Of a stretch of 64,000 bases of DNA, positions 8,070 through 16,149 are shown one piece after another. Source of the stretch: Chlorobiota bacterium (GTDB lineage Bacteria; Bacteroidota; Ignavibacteria; OLB7); NCBI GenBank assembly GCA_016710285.1, contig JADJXR010000001.1, positions 2,170,001-2,234,000 of the forward strand. The letters are read 5' to 3'. Position 1 is the first letter of the stretch. Each line of letters begins with the position of its first letter. Made by a program: the position numbers and the translations under genes. The notes under the pieces were generated by a model that ran no database searches, was not told where the DNA came from, and saw nothing but the letters and a program-made list of their open reading frames with translations.

Positions 8070-9920
8070 TCACTTCCCCTCCACTGGCAACCCCTCCATT
8101 CGCATAATCTCCAAAGCATTCGTGGTGGGGCAGGGACCCGGGCGCAGGCGGTAGTCGAAGGTCATCCGCCCGTTGTGGATTTCTTCGCGGAAATGGAGGT
8201 TGCTGATGCTTGCCAACTCATCGGCCAAGTGAACAAGCTCAAGGTCGTGGGTAGAGATCAGCCCCGCGCCGTTTCCGCCAGCCAAAGCCCGCACGTAGGA
8301 ACGGCTGCCGATCAGCCGCTCGCGGTTGTTGGTCCCGCGGAAGATTTCATCTATCAGGAAAAAGAGTGGTTGATTGTGCGGCTGGCGCAACGCCGCAAGC
8401 AGGTCCCGCAGCCGCCGGACCTCGGCGTAGAAATAGCTGATGCCATCGTTGACCGAATCGGTGACGTTGATGCAGGTGAACAGCCGCATTGGCGCAACCC
8501 GCAACCGCTGCGCGCAGACCGGCCCGCCGGCATACGCCAGCACCAAGTTGGCCCCAAGCGTCCGGAGCATGGTGCTTTTGCCCGACATATTGGACCCTGT
8601 GACAATCGCCAGCGTGCCGGGCCGCTCGATGTGGTAATCGTTGGCAACCCGTGCATCGGTTCCAAGCAGCGGGTGGCCAATCTGCACAGCTTGCAGCAAT
8701 GGGGATTGCTGGCCGTTCGCAGCCGTTTCAGCAACTTCTGGGAAGGTGAACTCTGGGTTCAAATCGGCAAGGTTTGCCAGCGAGCAAAGGGCCTCCAACT
8801 CATGCCAGCAATCCAGCCAGACGGGGACCTCTTCCCTAATTTTTTTTTGCTCCTGCGCAAGCCGCCACGCAAACCAGTAATCCCACGGCACCACGATATT
8901 GAACAGCAGCCGCGCCAACGGGTTCCCCTGCACGCTTGCTGCGGCGATAATCCTTCCAACGCCACGCAGCCGCGCCGATGGCCGCCGTGCGGGGTCGCGG
9001 AACGGCTGGCAGAGCTTGGCAAGGTCCGGCGCGCCGGCATACCCAAACCGCTCAAGATGGAGCAACACCGCGCCAAATCGGTGCAGGTGGACCTCCAAAT
9101 CGAGCGCGTCGCTGTACAGTTCGCGGTAATCTTTCCCGCGGGCGATGTAGAGCAAGGCGTACACGCCAAGCGAGAAGGGCCAGGCAGCGGGAAGAACGTT
9201 CAGCAACGCAAGCAGCAGCAGCAACAGCGTGGTGCCGGCCAGTAGCAGCAACGCCACAAGCCACGGGAACAGGGATTGCTGGTTGGCGTGCGCTTGCAGC
9301 CATGCCATGAACTCCGCCCCGGTCCATCGCTCCTCCTGTTTCCGTGCCGCCAGCGCACCGGCCAGTGCCAGCCGGTCGCGGAACAGGGAGCGGGGAAGAA
9401 GCTGGCGCACCAGCGTTGCACGGCTCCGAATCAACCCCGGGTTGGCCTCGCGTTGCAGCAGCCACTGGCGCAACCGGTTGCTTCCTTCGGCGGAGACGGA
9501 AGTGTCAATCAGGTGGAGCAGCGAGCGTGGGCCGGTGATATTCAGATCGGTCTCGAACGGGTGGCCCTCAGTTGGCGGCAGGGTTGGGGGAAGGGGGATG
9601 TTCTCCCAATCATGCCGCATCCGCGCCAGGTGCGCCTGCTTAATCTCCATCCATCGGCGATACCGCCGGATACTTCGCTCCACCTTGCTGTGGCGGTGGG
9701 CCGCAACCGCAAATCCAGATAGTCCAACCGCCAGCAACGCCGCGCCAACCACTTGGTAGCCGGATTGATAGGCCACCGTCGCCAGCAGCACACTTCCTAA
9801 AAACAGCCCCAACCGGATGTACGAAAGCTGCCGGCTTTGCGCGGCGCGTTGGCGTACCCGGCGGGCAAGCCGCGCAAGGTGGCGTTCGGCCAGGGCTTGC
9901 AGTTGTTGGCTGGAAGGCAT
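8070..9920 (-). CDS. Membrane-anchored MutS-like ATPase
   Basis: 616 residues. The C-terminal third is a MutS-type ABC ATPase: Walker A TGSNMSGKSTMLRT (about residue 438), a signature region (INVTDSVNDGISYFYAE), Walker B FFLIDEIFRGTN (about residue 520) and the H-loop ISTHDLEL. The mismatch-recognition and connector domains of true MutS are missing. Instead there are hydrophobic helices near residues 35-75 and 215-260 (LVALLLLAGTTLLLLLLALL), suggesting two membrane hairpins. Proteins with this layout occur in many FCB genomes, usually annotated as mismatch repair protein, with no proven role. A TATCTTCG promoter box lies about 55 bp upstream (9975-9982). Confidence 0.8.
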   Translation of the reverse strand: MPSSQQLQALAERHLARLARRVRQRAAQSRQLSYIRLGLFLGSVLLATVAYQSGYQVVGAALLAVGLSGFAVAAHRHSKVERSIRRYRRWMEIKQAHLARMRHDWENIPLPPTLPPTEGHPFETDLNITGPRSLLHLIDTSVSAEGSNRLRQWLLQREANPGLIRSRATLVRQLLPRSLFRDRLALAGALAARKQEERWTGAEFMAWLQAHANQQSLFPWLVALLLLAGTTLLLLLLALLNVLPAAWPFSLGVYALLYIARGKDYRELYSDALDLEVHLHRFGAVLLHLERFGYAGAPDLAKLCQPFRDPARRPSARLRGVGRIIAAASVQGNPLARLLFNIVVPWDYWFAWRLAQEQKKIREEVPVWLDCWHELEALCSLANLADLNPEFTFPEVAETAANGQQSPLLQAVQIGHPLLGTDARVANDYHIERPGTLAIVTGSNMSGKSTMLRTLGANLVLAYAGGPVCAQRLRVAPMRLFTCINVTDSVNDGISYFYAEVRRLRDLLAALRQPHNQPLFFLIDEIFRGTNNRERLIGSRSYVRALAGGNGAGLISTHDLELVHLADELASISNLHFREEIHNGRMTFDYRLRPGPCPTTNALEIMRMEGLPVEGK

Positions 9921-9974
9921 GAATTGGAGATGCTGTTAGCTTTTTGGAGATAGAGCGCAGTCGCAAAATTCCCG

Positions 9975-10003
9975 CGAAGATAGCCCCAGCCCGGCGGCTG
10001 CAA
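9975..10003 (-). promoter_or_regulatory. Putative promoter of the MutS-like gene
   Basis: On the minus strand a TTG (10003-10001) is followed after 18 bases by TATCTTCG (9982-9975). The same octamer precedes scpA (51009), the gene at 43110 and gatC, which suggests a shared variant of the -7 box. Confidence 0.4.
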
Positions 10004-10248
10004 TGCTCCATGTTGTTGCCTACGTTGAGAAGCGTTTCACTCTGCCAGAGGAAAGCAGTGGATCTACAAGGGAGGGCGTTGGCGAAGCAACCGAACGCAA
10101 TGCCAGGTCGCCACCGCAGTAGCCCCCTCCCCGCCTCCCCCAATTCTGGGGGAGGGGCTGGCAGAAATGGCGTGAGCTTCAGAGAGAAAGGGGTCAATGG
10201 CCGAACCCATTTCCCCCCAGCATTGGGGGGGACGCGCAGCCGCTTGCG

Positions 10249-10303
10249 GGGGTAGCCGCCCCGACCTCCGTCGGGATTGATAAAAGGTCTTTAGCCTTCG
10301 GCG
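10249..10303. repeat. Dispersed repeat family A copy
   Basis: GTAGCCGCCCCGACCTCCGT with its continuation GGGATTGATAAAAGGTCTTTAGCCTTCGG. The reverse complement of the same core lies in the 2.9-3.15 kb array, and other copies are at 10436-10466 (partial), 11031-11137 and 46042-46120. It contains two nested palindromes, CCCGACCTCCGTCGGG and the AGGTCTTTAGCCTT region. Confidence 0.75.
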
Positions 10304-10342
10304 TCTATCACTCGGCCCCATCGGGATCGCCTCGGTGGCCAA

Positions 10343-10433
10343 CGCGAAACACTGCCCGTTCGGTGGTTTCCCCGAACCCACCCCGCCCTGTCGGGCACCC
10401 CTCCGTTGGAGGGGAACGCTTCGGGAGGATTTG
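10343..10433. repeat. Repeat family C, copy 1
   Basis: A segment of about 90 bp built on GCCCGTTCGGTGG, then CCCCGAAC, CGCCCTGTCGGGCACCCCTC and GAACGCTTCGGGAG. It recurs with about 85 % identity by eye at 10922-11012 in the same orientation. Confidence 0.7.
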
Positions 10434-10485
10434 GAGGTAGCCGCCCCGACCGAGTTGGGGCGGCGTTATCAGGGCGAAACCCCGT

Positions 10486-10583
10486 GCCACACCAGCCCTG
10501 AAGGGGCGACCCATGCCAGCCCAGGGCAACGCCCTGGGAACAGAGCCAACCACCATGCAACACCAGCCCTGAAGGGGCGACCT
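10486..10583. repeat. Repeat family B, copies of AGCCCTGAAGGGGCGAC
   Basis: Two copies of ACCAGCCCTGAAGGGGCGAC (near 10490 and 10561) flank the palindrome CCCAGGGCAACGCCCTGGG. Inverted copies of the same elements (CAGGGCGTTGCCCTGGG, GCCCCTTCAGGGCG) lie at 10670-10760. Confidence 0.75.
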
Positions 10584-10669
10584 CCATCCGGTTGGAGATG
10601 TTCTTGAGGGTGTGGATTTCCAATCGGTGCGGTGTGTGCAGGATTGATGGATGAATGGGGATGTCCCTT

Positions 10670-10760
10670 TAGGCTGCCCCTTCAGGGCGTTGGGATGTTT
10701 GGGGAACGATTCCCAGGGCGTTGCCCTGGGCTTTGATAGTTTGCCCCTTCAGGGCGAGGG
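10670..10760. repeat. Repeat family B, inverted copies
   Basis: GCCCCTTCAGGGCGTTGG and GCCCCTTCAGGGCGAGG flank CCCAGGGCGTTGCCCTGGG. The order and orientation mirror the block at 10486-10583, so the two blocks form a large imperfect inverted repeat around 10584-10669. Confidence 0.75.
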
Positions 10761-10921
10761 AGGGGAAGGGTTCGGGAATTTTTGGATGAAGCCGGGCGCA
10801 ACTCCGTGTGCTGGCCTTGCGCGTTGCTCCCCCTCTTGGGAGGGGGCGGGGGGGGGGGTTGGGGACACCCGCGAAACCGCATCCATTCGCGAATCTCAGG
10901 ATCAGAGCCTTCCGGGGTCAG

Positions 10922-11012
10922 CGCGAACCCCCGCCCGTTCGGTGGCTCCCCCGAACTCACCCGCCCTGTTGGGCACCCCTCCGGGGGAGGGGACGCTTCG
11001 GGAGTTTTTAGA
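10922..11012. repeat. Repeat family C, copy 2
   Basis: Direct repeat of 10343-10433: GCCCGTTCGGTGG, CCCCCGAACTCACC, GCCCTGTTGGGCACCCCTCC and GACGCTTCGGGAG. Differences are scattered substitutions and small indels. Confidence 0.7.
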
Positions 11013-11030
11013 GGAAGATTGCAAGAACGG

Positions 11031-11137
11031 GGTAGCCGCCCCGACCTCCGTCGGGGTAGCCGAAGGTCTTTAGCCTTCGGCCTCTGGGCAGGCTAAAGAC
11101 CTGTTATCAATCCCGATTCATTGGGGCCGCTACCCAG
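11031..11137. repeat. Dispersed repeat family A copy (extended)
   Basis: GGTAGCCGCCCCGACCTCCG is followed by CGAAGGTCTTTAGCCTTCGG, GGCTAAAGACC and a closing GGGGCCGCTACC, so the whole element is bounded by inverted GGTAGCCGC / GCCGCTACC ends and could fold into one long cruciform or RNA hairpin. Confidence 0.75.
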
Positions 11138-11217
11138 CGGGGAAAGCGGTCCGGTTCCCCCAAGTTCCGCTGGCTATCTGGTGGGGTTCTCTCGCCGCGC
11201 TGTCTTATCTTGCCGAT

Positions 11218-14200
11218 ATGCTTCCTGATGACTCCTCCGTGATGTTCCAGCAGTTTCTGCGCCGTGGCGTGCTTCCGTTTGTTGGTCGCCAGGCGGAGCT
11301 TGCGCGCATTCTCAACTTCTGGCAAGCAACGCCGGAAGCGGGGCGGCTGCGTGCGGGGCTGGTGCTGGCCGAAGCTGGTGTGGGAAAAAGCCGATTGCTG
11401 GAAGAAGCGATGACGCAGATTGAGGGGGCATCCGGCGCGGTAATCCATGCAAAATTTTATCCGGAAGGAACCAACCAACTTGGCCCGTTGTTGGCGCAAT
11501 CCATTGGCGCGTCGGGGGCGGGTGGGGCGTTGCTGCGCGGCGTGGTGGAAGGAACCCGCCCGGCAGTGATTGCCGCGCTGCGCCGGATTGGACGGCTTCG
11601 CCCAGTCCTGTTGGTGCTGGAGGATATTCACCTGATTGATCCCGAATCCGCCGGCGAGCTTGCCACACTGCTGGACGCGCTGGCCGATGAAACCCTTTCG
11701 ATTCTTGCACTTGCCCGCCCCACCGAGCTTCGCGTTCGCCCGATTCTGGAACGCTACTTGGTGGAGCGGATAGACCTTCAGCGGCTGGACCGCGATGCAA
11801 TCGGCGCGATGTGGCTGGCGTTGTTCGCCACCCCAGCCGATGCCGGGGCAATCACACTGCTGGATGATCTGACCCAGGGGAACGCGCTGGCGCTCCGCTC
11901 CTGCATCCGTTCGGCGGTGGAGTCGGGGGCGTTGCGGAAAGGGAGGGATGGCGTTTGGGGATTCGACGATTCGCCCCAGACGCTCCGAACCACGCTGCGC
12001 CAGACGGTGGCACTGCTGGCCGAAGGAATGGTCCTGCACCTTACCCCAGCCGAACGCCACGCTGCCGAGCGGTTGGCTTGGTTGGGGGAGGTCTTTTCCA
12101 TCGAGGCCGCTCGGCAGATGCTGGGCGATGCCGATTCCACATTGCAGGAATTAACGCGCAAAGGGATCACCACCACCACCGCCGTTTCGGTGCGCCCGTT
12201 GGCGGGGGTTGCGCCAAAGCCGGGGCGTGAGCACGTTCCCTATCCCACCAGTGCGGCTCCGTTAGTGGCGTTCACCCACACGCTCCTCCATCGGCATCTT
12301 GTGGAATCTTCCCTTCCCGACCCTGACCTGCTGGTGGCGTTGTTGGAGTCGGTTACGCCCCTGTATTCACTGCTTCCGTTGGTGCTGCTTGGCCAGACGA
12401 TTCCCCGCTGCATGGTAGATACGCAGCGGATGTTTGCCGCAGCCGAGCGCGCCCGCTACATCGCCTGGATGTACAATTCGGTTGAGGATTCGGAGTCGGG
12501 GATTCGGGCGTTGGAGACCGCCGAAGCGATTGCTGCGCACTGCCGCAACGCGTTCGATCCTAATTTGCAGATGCGGTGGGAACGGAACCTTCTGCTTCAT
12601 CGTGTTTCGCTTACGCGCCGTCGGTTCGATGACGAGTTCCGCGCCGCAGCCCAGCGGCTGTATCATCTTACCACCGAGCATCCAACCGAGCCGACCGTGC
12701 GCTTGGATGTGCTGATGTTCTATCTGAACGCCCGACACGATGCCGAGACCGCTTGGGCGGTTTGGGAGGAGGTTCAGCAGATCTATCAGCAGCACCCTGA
12801 GGTGGCGGGAACCGGTCAGTTCCAGAACGCGCTTTCGGTGGTGGCCAACCAGGCAACCGCCGTGGCCGATACGGCATTGCTGGGGGCCTGCACCACCCTT
12901 ACGCAGGATCTGTTGAATTCCAGCGAGCTGAGCGATGAGCTGAAATCCGCCATCCAAAAACGGATATTCCCCACGCTCCTGGCACTGTATTCCACCCCGG
13001 ACGAATTGGCCAGCCGGATGGAGATGTTCACGCGGCTGGAAGAAGAGACCGCAAACCACAACGATCACGAACGGTTCCACATCCGGCGGCTAAGTTTCCT
13101 TGCGCACACGGGCCAACTGCGGGAAGTGCTGGCGCGTGCTGGCGATGCCGTGCGGATCTACACCGACCGAGGGGATTGGCATCCGGCGTTGTATTGCATG
13201 ATGGATCGCCTGCTTGCGCTTGCTGCCTTTGGCGAGCCGCTTCCGAACATCGCCAACGCCTTCTACCGGCTGTGCGACCAAACCCCGATCCCGATCGAGG
13301 ACCACGACCGCATGAATTTTTCGCAGTGGGGAACCGCAATCGGACTGCTGCGGATGGAGCCGGAGTGGGCTTCGGCAATGGCGCAGCACGCGCTGAAGGG
13401 CATTGAGTATCCAATCCCCAGCGCGCTGATTGCCACCGCGTGCAGCGATTGGCCGCTGGCCGCAAGCCGATTCCAACAACCCTGGCCGCCGCAGCTAATC
13501 ATCACCCGCGAAGCCTGGCAAACCCTGAGGGATGCGGCCACGTTGCTGGCAAACCCAGCCCAACCCGCCGACGTTGCAAGCATCCTTCAACAGCTTTGCC
13601 AGCTTTTGCGAAGGCCCATCACCCGGCTGTACGACCTGCTATCTATCACCAGCGGGCTGCGGCTTGCGCAGCAGCTTGGACCCGACGCAACCGCGCAAGG
13701 GATGGACACGGCAATGGCGGAAGCAGTGGCCCATGCAATCGAAGCGGTGGCGGGGTGGTTGTGCCAGCGGGAGCTTGCGGGGTTTGCGCGCCCGTTCTTT
13801 CAGGAGTTCGGCGCGATTCTGCAAGCCGACCAGCAACGGGGGATTGAGAAGGAGATTGCGGAGATTGAGAAGCGTTGGCAGCTGGAATCGGCGCGGAACA
13901 GCAGTGCGCGCCCGCTGAAAATTTCGATGATCGGAAAAATTGCGGTGGAGGGGGAGGATGGAACAATGACCCCGCTGCGTGGCGGAAGAATCAAGCTGGT
14001 GCTTGCGCTGATGGTGGCTGATGTGATGATTGACCGAAGGCTGAACCACCGTGAATTCGTCCAGCTTGCCGGCGGCGATGAGGATGGGGACGACATGGAG
14101 CTTGCCCGAAAAAAACGGAACATGACCATTGCCCGCATCCGCGAAGCGATTGGAACCGAAGCGATTATCACCGGGGGCGAGACTCCGGTGCTGAATTTGG

Positions 14201-14586
14201 AGCGGGTGGAGGTTGACATCCTCCGCGCCGATAGCCTTCTGCGGCGGACCCTTGCCGCGCTGCGCGAACGCTCGCTGGTGCGGGCCTATCCACTGCTTCG
14301 CGAAGCGTTGGAGCTTGCCCGGGGCGACGTCCCCTTCCCTTCCCTTTATGATCCCTTTTTCGAGGCCGTGCGTGAGGATTTCGAGTTCCGGCTCCGCTCG
14401 GCGATTCTTGCGGTTGGGCGCGGGCTGTTGGCCGAGGGGGATGCTGCGGCTGCGGAAACAATCCTGCGGCGCGGCTACATGGCACTGCCGGAAGATGAGG
14501 AAATTGGCGACTTCCTCCGCGAAGCACTCATCGCGCAAGGAAAGCACGTGGAAGCCGAACGATTGAAGGCAATGGCGGAGGGGTGA
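11218..14586 (+). CDS. Large regulator: N-terminal AAA/STAND ATPase, helical repeats, C-terminal SARP-like DNA-binding and BTAD domains
   Basis: 1122 residues. The N-terminus has a conventional ATPase of the MalT/AAA_16 type: PFVGRQAELARIL, Walker A AEAGVGKSRLLEE (about residue 58) and Walker B LLVLEDIHLIDPESA (about residue 136). Residues 330-870 are helical and TPR-like. The last 220 residues read as an OmpR-type winged helix (KISMIGKIAVEG, LRGGRIKLVLALMVAD, RNMTIARIREAIG) followed by a bacterial transcriptional activation domain (YPLLREALELARGDVPFPS, GRGLLAEGDAAAAETILRRGY). Actinobacterial SARP/AfsR proteins have these parts in the opposite order. It probably senses a ligand through the ATPase module and activates unknown genes. 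No neighbour is an obvious target. Confidence 0.75.
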   Translation: MLPDDSSVMFQQFLRRGVLPFVGRQAELARILNFWQATPEAGRLRAGLVLAEAGVGKSRLLEEAMTQIEGASGAVIHAKFYPEGTNQLGPLLAQSIGASGAGGALLRGVVEGTRPAVIAALRRIGRLRPVLLVLEDIHLIDPESAGELATLLDALADETLSILALARPTELRVRPILERYLVERIDLQRLDRDAIGAMWLALFATPADAGAITLLDDLTQGNALALRSCIRSAVESGALRKGRDGVWGFDDSPQTLRTTLRQTVALLAEGMVLHLTPAERHAAERLAWLGEVFSIEAARQMLGDADSTLQELTRKGITTTTAVSVRPLAGVAPKPGREHVPYPTSAAPLVAFTHTLLHRHLVESSLPDPDLLVALLESVTPLYSLLPLVLLGQTIPRCMVDTQRMFAAAERARYIAWMYNSVEDSESGIRALETAEAIAAHCRNAFDPNLQMRWERNLLLHRVSLTRRRFDDEFRAAAQRLYHLTTEHPTEPTVRLDVLMFYLNARHDAETAWAVWEEVQQIYQQHPEVAGTGQFQNALSVVANQATAVADTALLGACTTLTQDLLNSSELSDELKSAIQKRIFPTLLALYSTPDELASRMEMFTRLEEETANHNDHERFHIRRLSFLAHTGQLREVLARAGDAVRIYTDRGDWHPALYCMMDRLLALAAFGEPLPNIANAFYRLCDQTPIPIEDHDRMNFSQWGTAIGLLRMEPEWASAMAQHALKGIEYPIPSALIATACSDWPLAASRFQQPWPPQLIITREAWQTLRDAATLLANPAQPADVASILQQLCQLLRRPITRLYDLLSITSGLRLAQQLGPDATAQGMDTAMAEAVAHAIEAVAGWLCQRELAGFARPFFQEFGAILQADQQRGIEKEIAEIEKRWQLESARNSSARPLKISMIGKIAVEGEDGTMTPLRGGRIKLVLALMVADVMIDRRLNHREFVQLAGGDEDGDDMELARKKRNMTIARIREAIGTEAIITGGETPVLNLERVEVDILRADSLLRRTLAALRERSLVRAYPLLREALELARGDVPFPSLYDPFFEAVREDFEFRLRSAILAVGRGLLAEGDAAAAETILRRGYMALPEDEEIGDFLREALIAQGKHVEAERLKAMAEG

Positions 14587-14624
14587 AAGAAGAAATTTTT
14601 GCGACCTCCAAAAAACGATTCCAA

Positions 14625-14672
14625 CAACAGCAAAGCGGCAACCTCCATGCGATGGAAGTTGCCGCTCTGTTG
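14625..14672. terminator. Hairpin between convergent genes
   Basis: CAACAG-AA-AGCGGCAACCTCCAT, loop GCG, ATGGAAGTTGCCGCT-CTGTTG: a stem of about 21 bp with one mismatch and a small bulge. It lies 40 bp after the regulator stop and 33 bp after the minus-strand gene stop, and so could serve both. There is no long T-run. Confidence 0.6.
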
Positions 14673-14704
14673 TACCCCGCCATGATTCCGCTTTGCGCCC
14701 CGTG

Positions 14705-15739
14705 CTACGGGCATTTCACCAGCTTCATCCCTTCGCTGAACCAGACCTTCTCGCTCTTGCTGTAGGTTCCTCCGCCGGCATATTCTTCCTCGTAGGTGAA
14801 CTCACGGTAGCGGCATAAATTTTCGCCCGCTTTGCTGTATAGCATCACCCCGGTGCGATAGCGGCGGACCGGTATCCCCAAGCTGTTTTTGGTGATTCCC
14901 CACTCACTTTTCAGCATCCCAGTTTTCAGCACGGTGATGCCGCTAACTCCCCCCATTTTCTTTTTTGCGATCCCCTCAATGGTGGCATCTTTTTTCAGAT
15001 CGGTGGGCCATGCAAAGTTTGGGGCGGCGGCTTCGATTGCGGACCAGAGCGCGTCCAATTTTGCATCCAGTTCGGCAAAAATATCGGCCGGAACGGGCAG
15101 CCCGACGGCTTCATATTTTGGGGTGATGTTCTTCATCAAATCGGCGTGCCCCTGTTCCCGCTCGAATACCAGCGTCTGCATGATATTGCCGGAAGGGCGC
15201 ACCCACCCGTCGTTGCTTTTCAGGTCGCTTCCCAACCGCTCCGCCTCGCGAATCCAAAGCTCCAAACCTTGCTGCACCGTGGCCCTGACCGAGCGTTCGG
15301 CAATCTGGTTCCGCGCAGCAGCAACGGCGCGGATGTCATCCGGTTTGCAGTAGTAATCGTCGGGCTTGTTGTTGTGAACATCCTTGAACTCGGGGGAGTT
15401 GGCAATGCTGTCCACAATCGCAAGGTTGGCAAGGTGTTTTTTGAATTGCCCAATCATGTTGTCGCCAAAGCGGATAACGCCATCGGGGTAGGCGTTGTCG
15501 AAATAATCAATCGCGCTTTTGTACGGCTTAATTGCTTCGTGGAAGGCTTTCACCCGTTTGCGTTGCAGGTCTTGGATCGTCTTCAGCGGGTCAATTCCGC
15601 CGTTGTTGCTTCCGCTGCTGTTGCTTCCAATCGTGAACCCCCCGATGCTGATCTGTGCGCTGGCAATCGTGCAAAGGATCAGCGAAAGGATTGCGGTGGT
15701 GAGTATCGTGCTTACTGTGCGTGCTGTTGTGATGTTCAT
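14705..15739 (-). CDS. Exported protein of unknown function
   Basis: 344 residues starting at ATG 15739, which has GGGAG at a proper distance; the open frame extends further upstream without support. Signal peptide: TARTVSTILTTAILSLILCTIASAQ. After a short Gly/Ser/Asn linker the mature protein is mostly helical and charged (LKTIQDLQRKRVKAFHEAIKPY), and ends in a beta-rich part (IPVRRYRTGVMLYSK, CRYREFTYEEEYAGGG). I recognise no family. Only four Cys are visible in the mature part. It is transcribed alone, with a good -7 box at 15815-15822. Confidence 0.6.
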   Translation of the reverse strand: MNITTARTVSTILTTAILSLILCTIASAQISIGGFTIGSNSSGSNNGGIDPLKTIQDLQRKRVKAFHEAIKPYKSAIDYFDNAYPDGVIRFGDNMIGQFKKHLANLAIVDSIANSPEFKDVHNNKPDDYYCKPDDIRAVAAARNQIAERSVRATVQQGLELWIREAERLGSDLKSNDGWVRPSGNIMQTLVFEREQGHADLMKNITPKYEAVGLPVPADIFAELDAKLDALWSAIEAAAPNFAWPTDLKKDATIEGIAKKKMGGVSGITVLKTGMLKSEWGITKNSLGIPVRRYRTGVMLYSKAGENLCRYREFTYEEEYAGGGTYSKSEKVWFSEGMKLVKCP

Positions 15740-16149
15740 CGTGGTCTCCCTTGTCGTGTAATCTTGGTATTCCTGGTTTGTTCGTTGCCCCAATCATCAT
15801 GTGATTGGCTGGCACAAACCTACCGCAACGCCCACCGCCACTTCCACCCCCACCAAGGGAACGGCAGCAATGGCCCAGTAAACGGCGGGAAATAGTGTGG
15901 GAAGTAGAGCGGCAGGGAGTAGAAATGGAATCGCAGAAAACCGAAACGGAAAGCCATCCCAACATTTTTGGGACCCCACTAACTTTTTTTTCATTGGGCG
16001 TGTTAAGACAATGAAGGGGGGCATTGCTTGCTCCCCTTGCCCCATTTCTTCCACACGCAGCACCGCTTCCTCGACGCCAATCCGTTGTTGCGTTTCTGAC
16101 CGGCAAATCCAGATCATCCACATTCACATATTTCACAGGAGAGTTACCG
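15740..16149. other. 410-bp divergent intergenic region
   Basis: It separates divergent genes and holds the promoter box at 15815-15822 for the leftward gene. For the rightward gene, a possible box is TAACTTTTTTTT near 15988, which would leave a leader of about 150 nt. AGGAGAG, just before ATG 16150, is its ribosome site. No gene, riboswitch or repeat was recognised in it. Confidence 0.5.
15815..15822 (-). promoter_or_regulatory. -7 box TAGGTTTG of the exported-protein gene
   Basis: Exact TAnnTTTG match on the minus strand, 76 bp upstream of ATG 15739. No TTG at the usual 19-21 bp spacing, so support is partial. Confidence 0.4.

Larger units (their letters stand above)
9983..11217. other. 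1.2-kb intergenic mosaic of palindromic repeats, no credible gene
   Basis: Open frames across this stretch exist in many phases only because the sequence is GC-rich, and they have no start context or family resemblance. It is instead a mosaic of short palindromes: a CCTCCCCCAATTCTGGGGGAGG hairpin region near 10133-10157, copies of the GTAGCCGCCCCGACC element, the AGCCCTGAAGGGGCGAC element, CCAGGGCAACGCCCTGGG palindromes and a duplicated segment of about 90 bp. These are listed separately below. The last 60 bp carry the start region of the regulator at 11218, with TATCTTGC at 11206-11213. Confidence 0.7.

Noticed and set aside
8175..9245. Plus-strand open frame of 356 codons
   Set aside because: Antisense to the MutS-like ATPase with its Walker motifs; no protein-like features.
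10064..11096. Several overlapping open frames of 80-140 codons on both strands
   Set aside because: They translate palindromic repeats, occur in all phases and have no consistent starts.
15146..15895. Plus-strand open frame of 249 codons
   Set aside because: Antisense to the exported protein gene at 14705-15739, which has a signal peptide and ribosome site.
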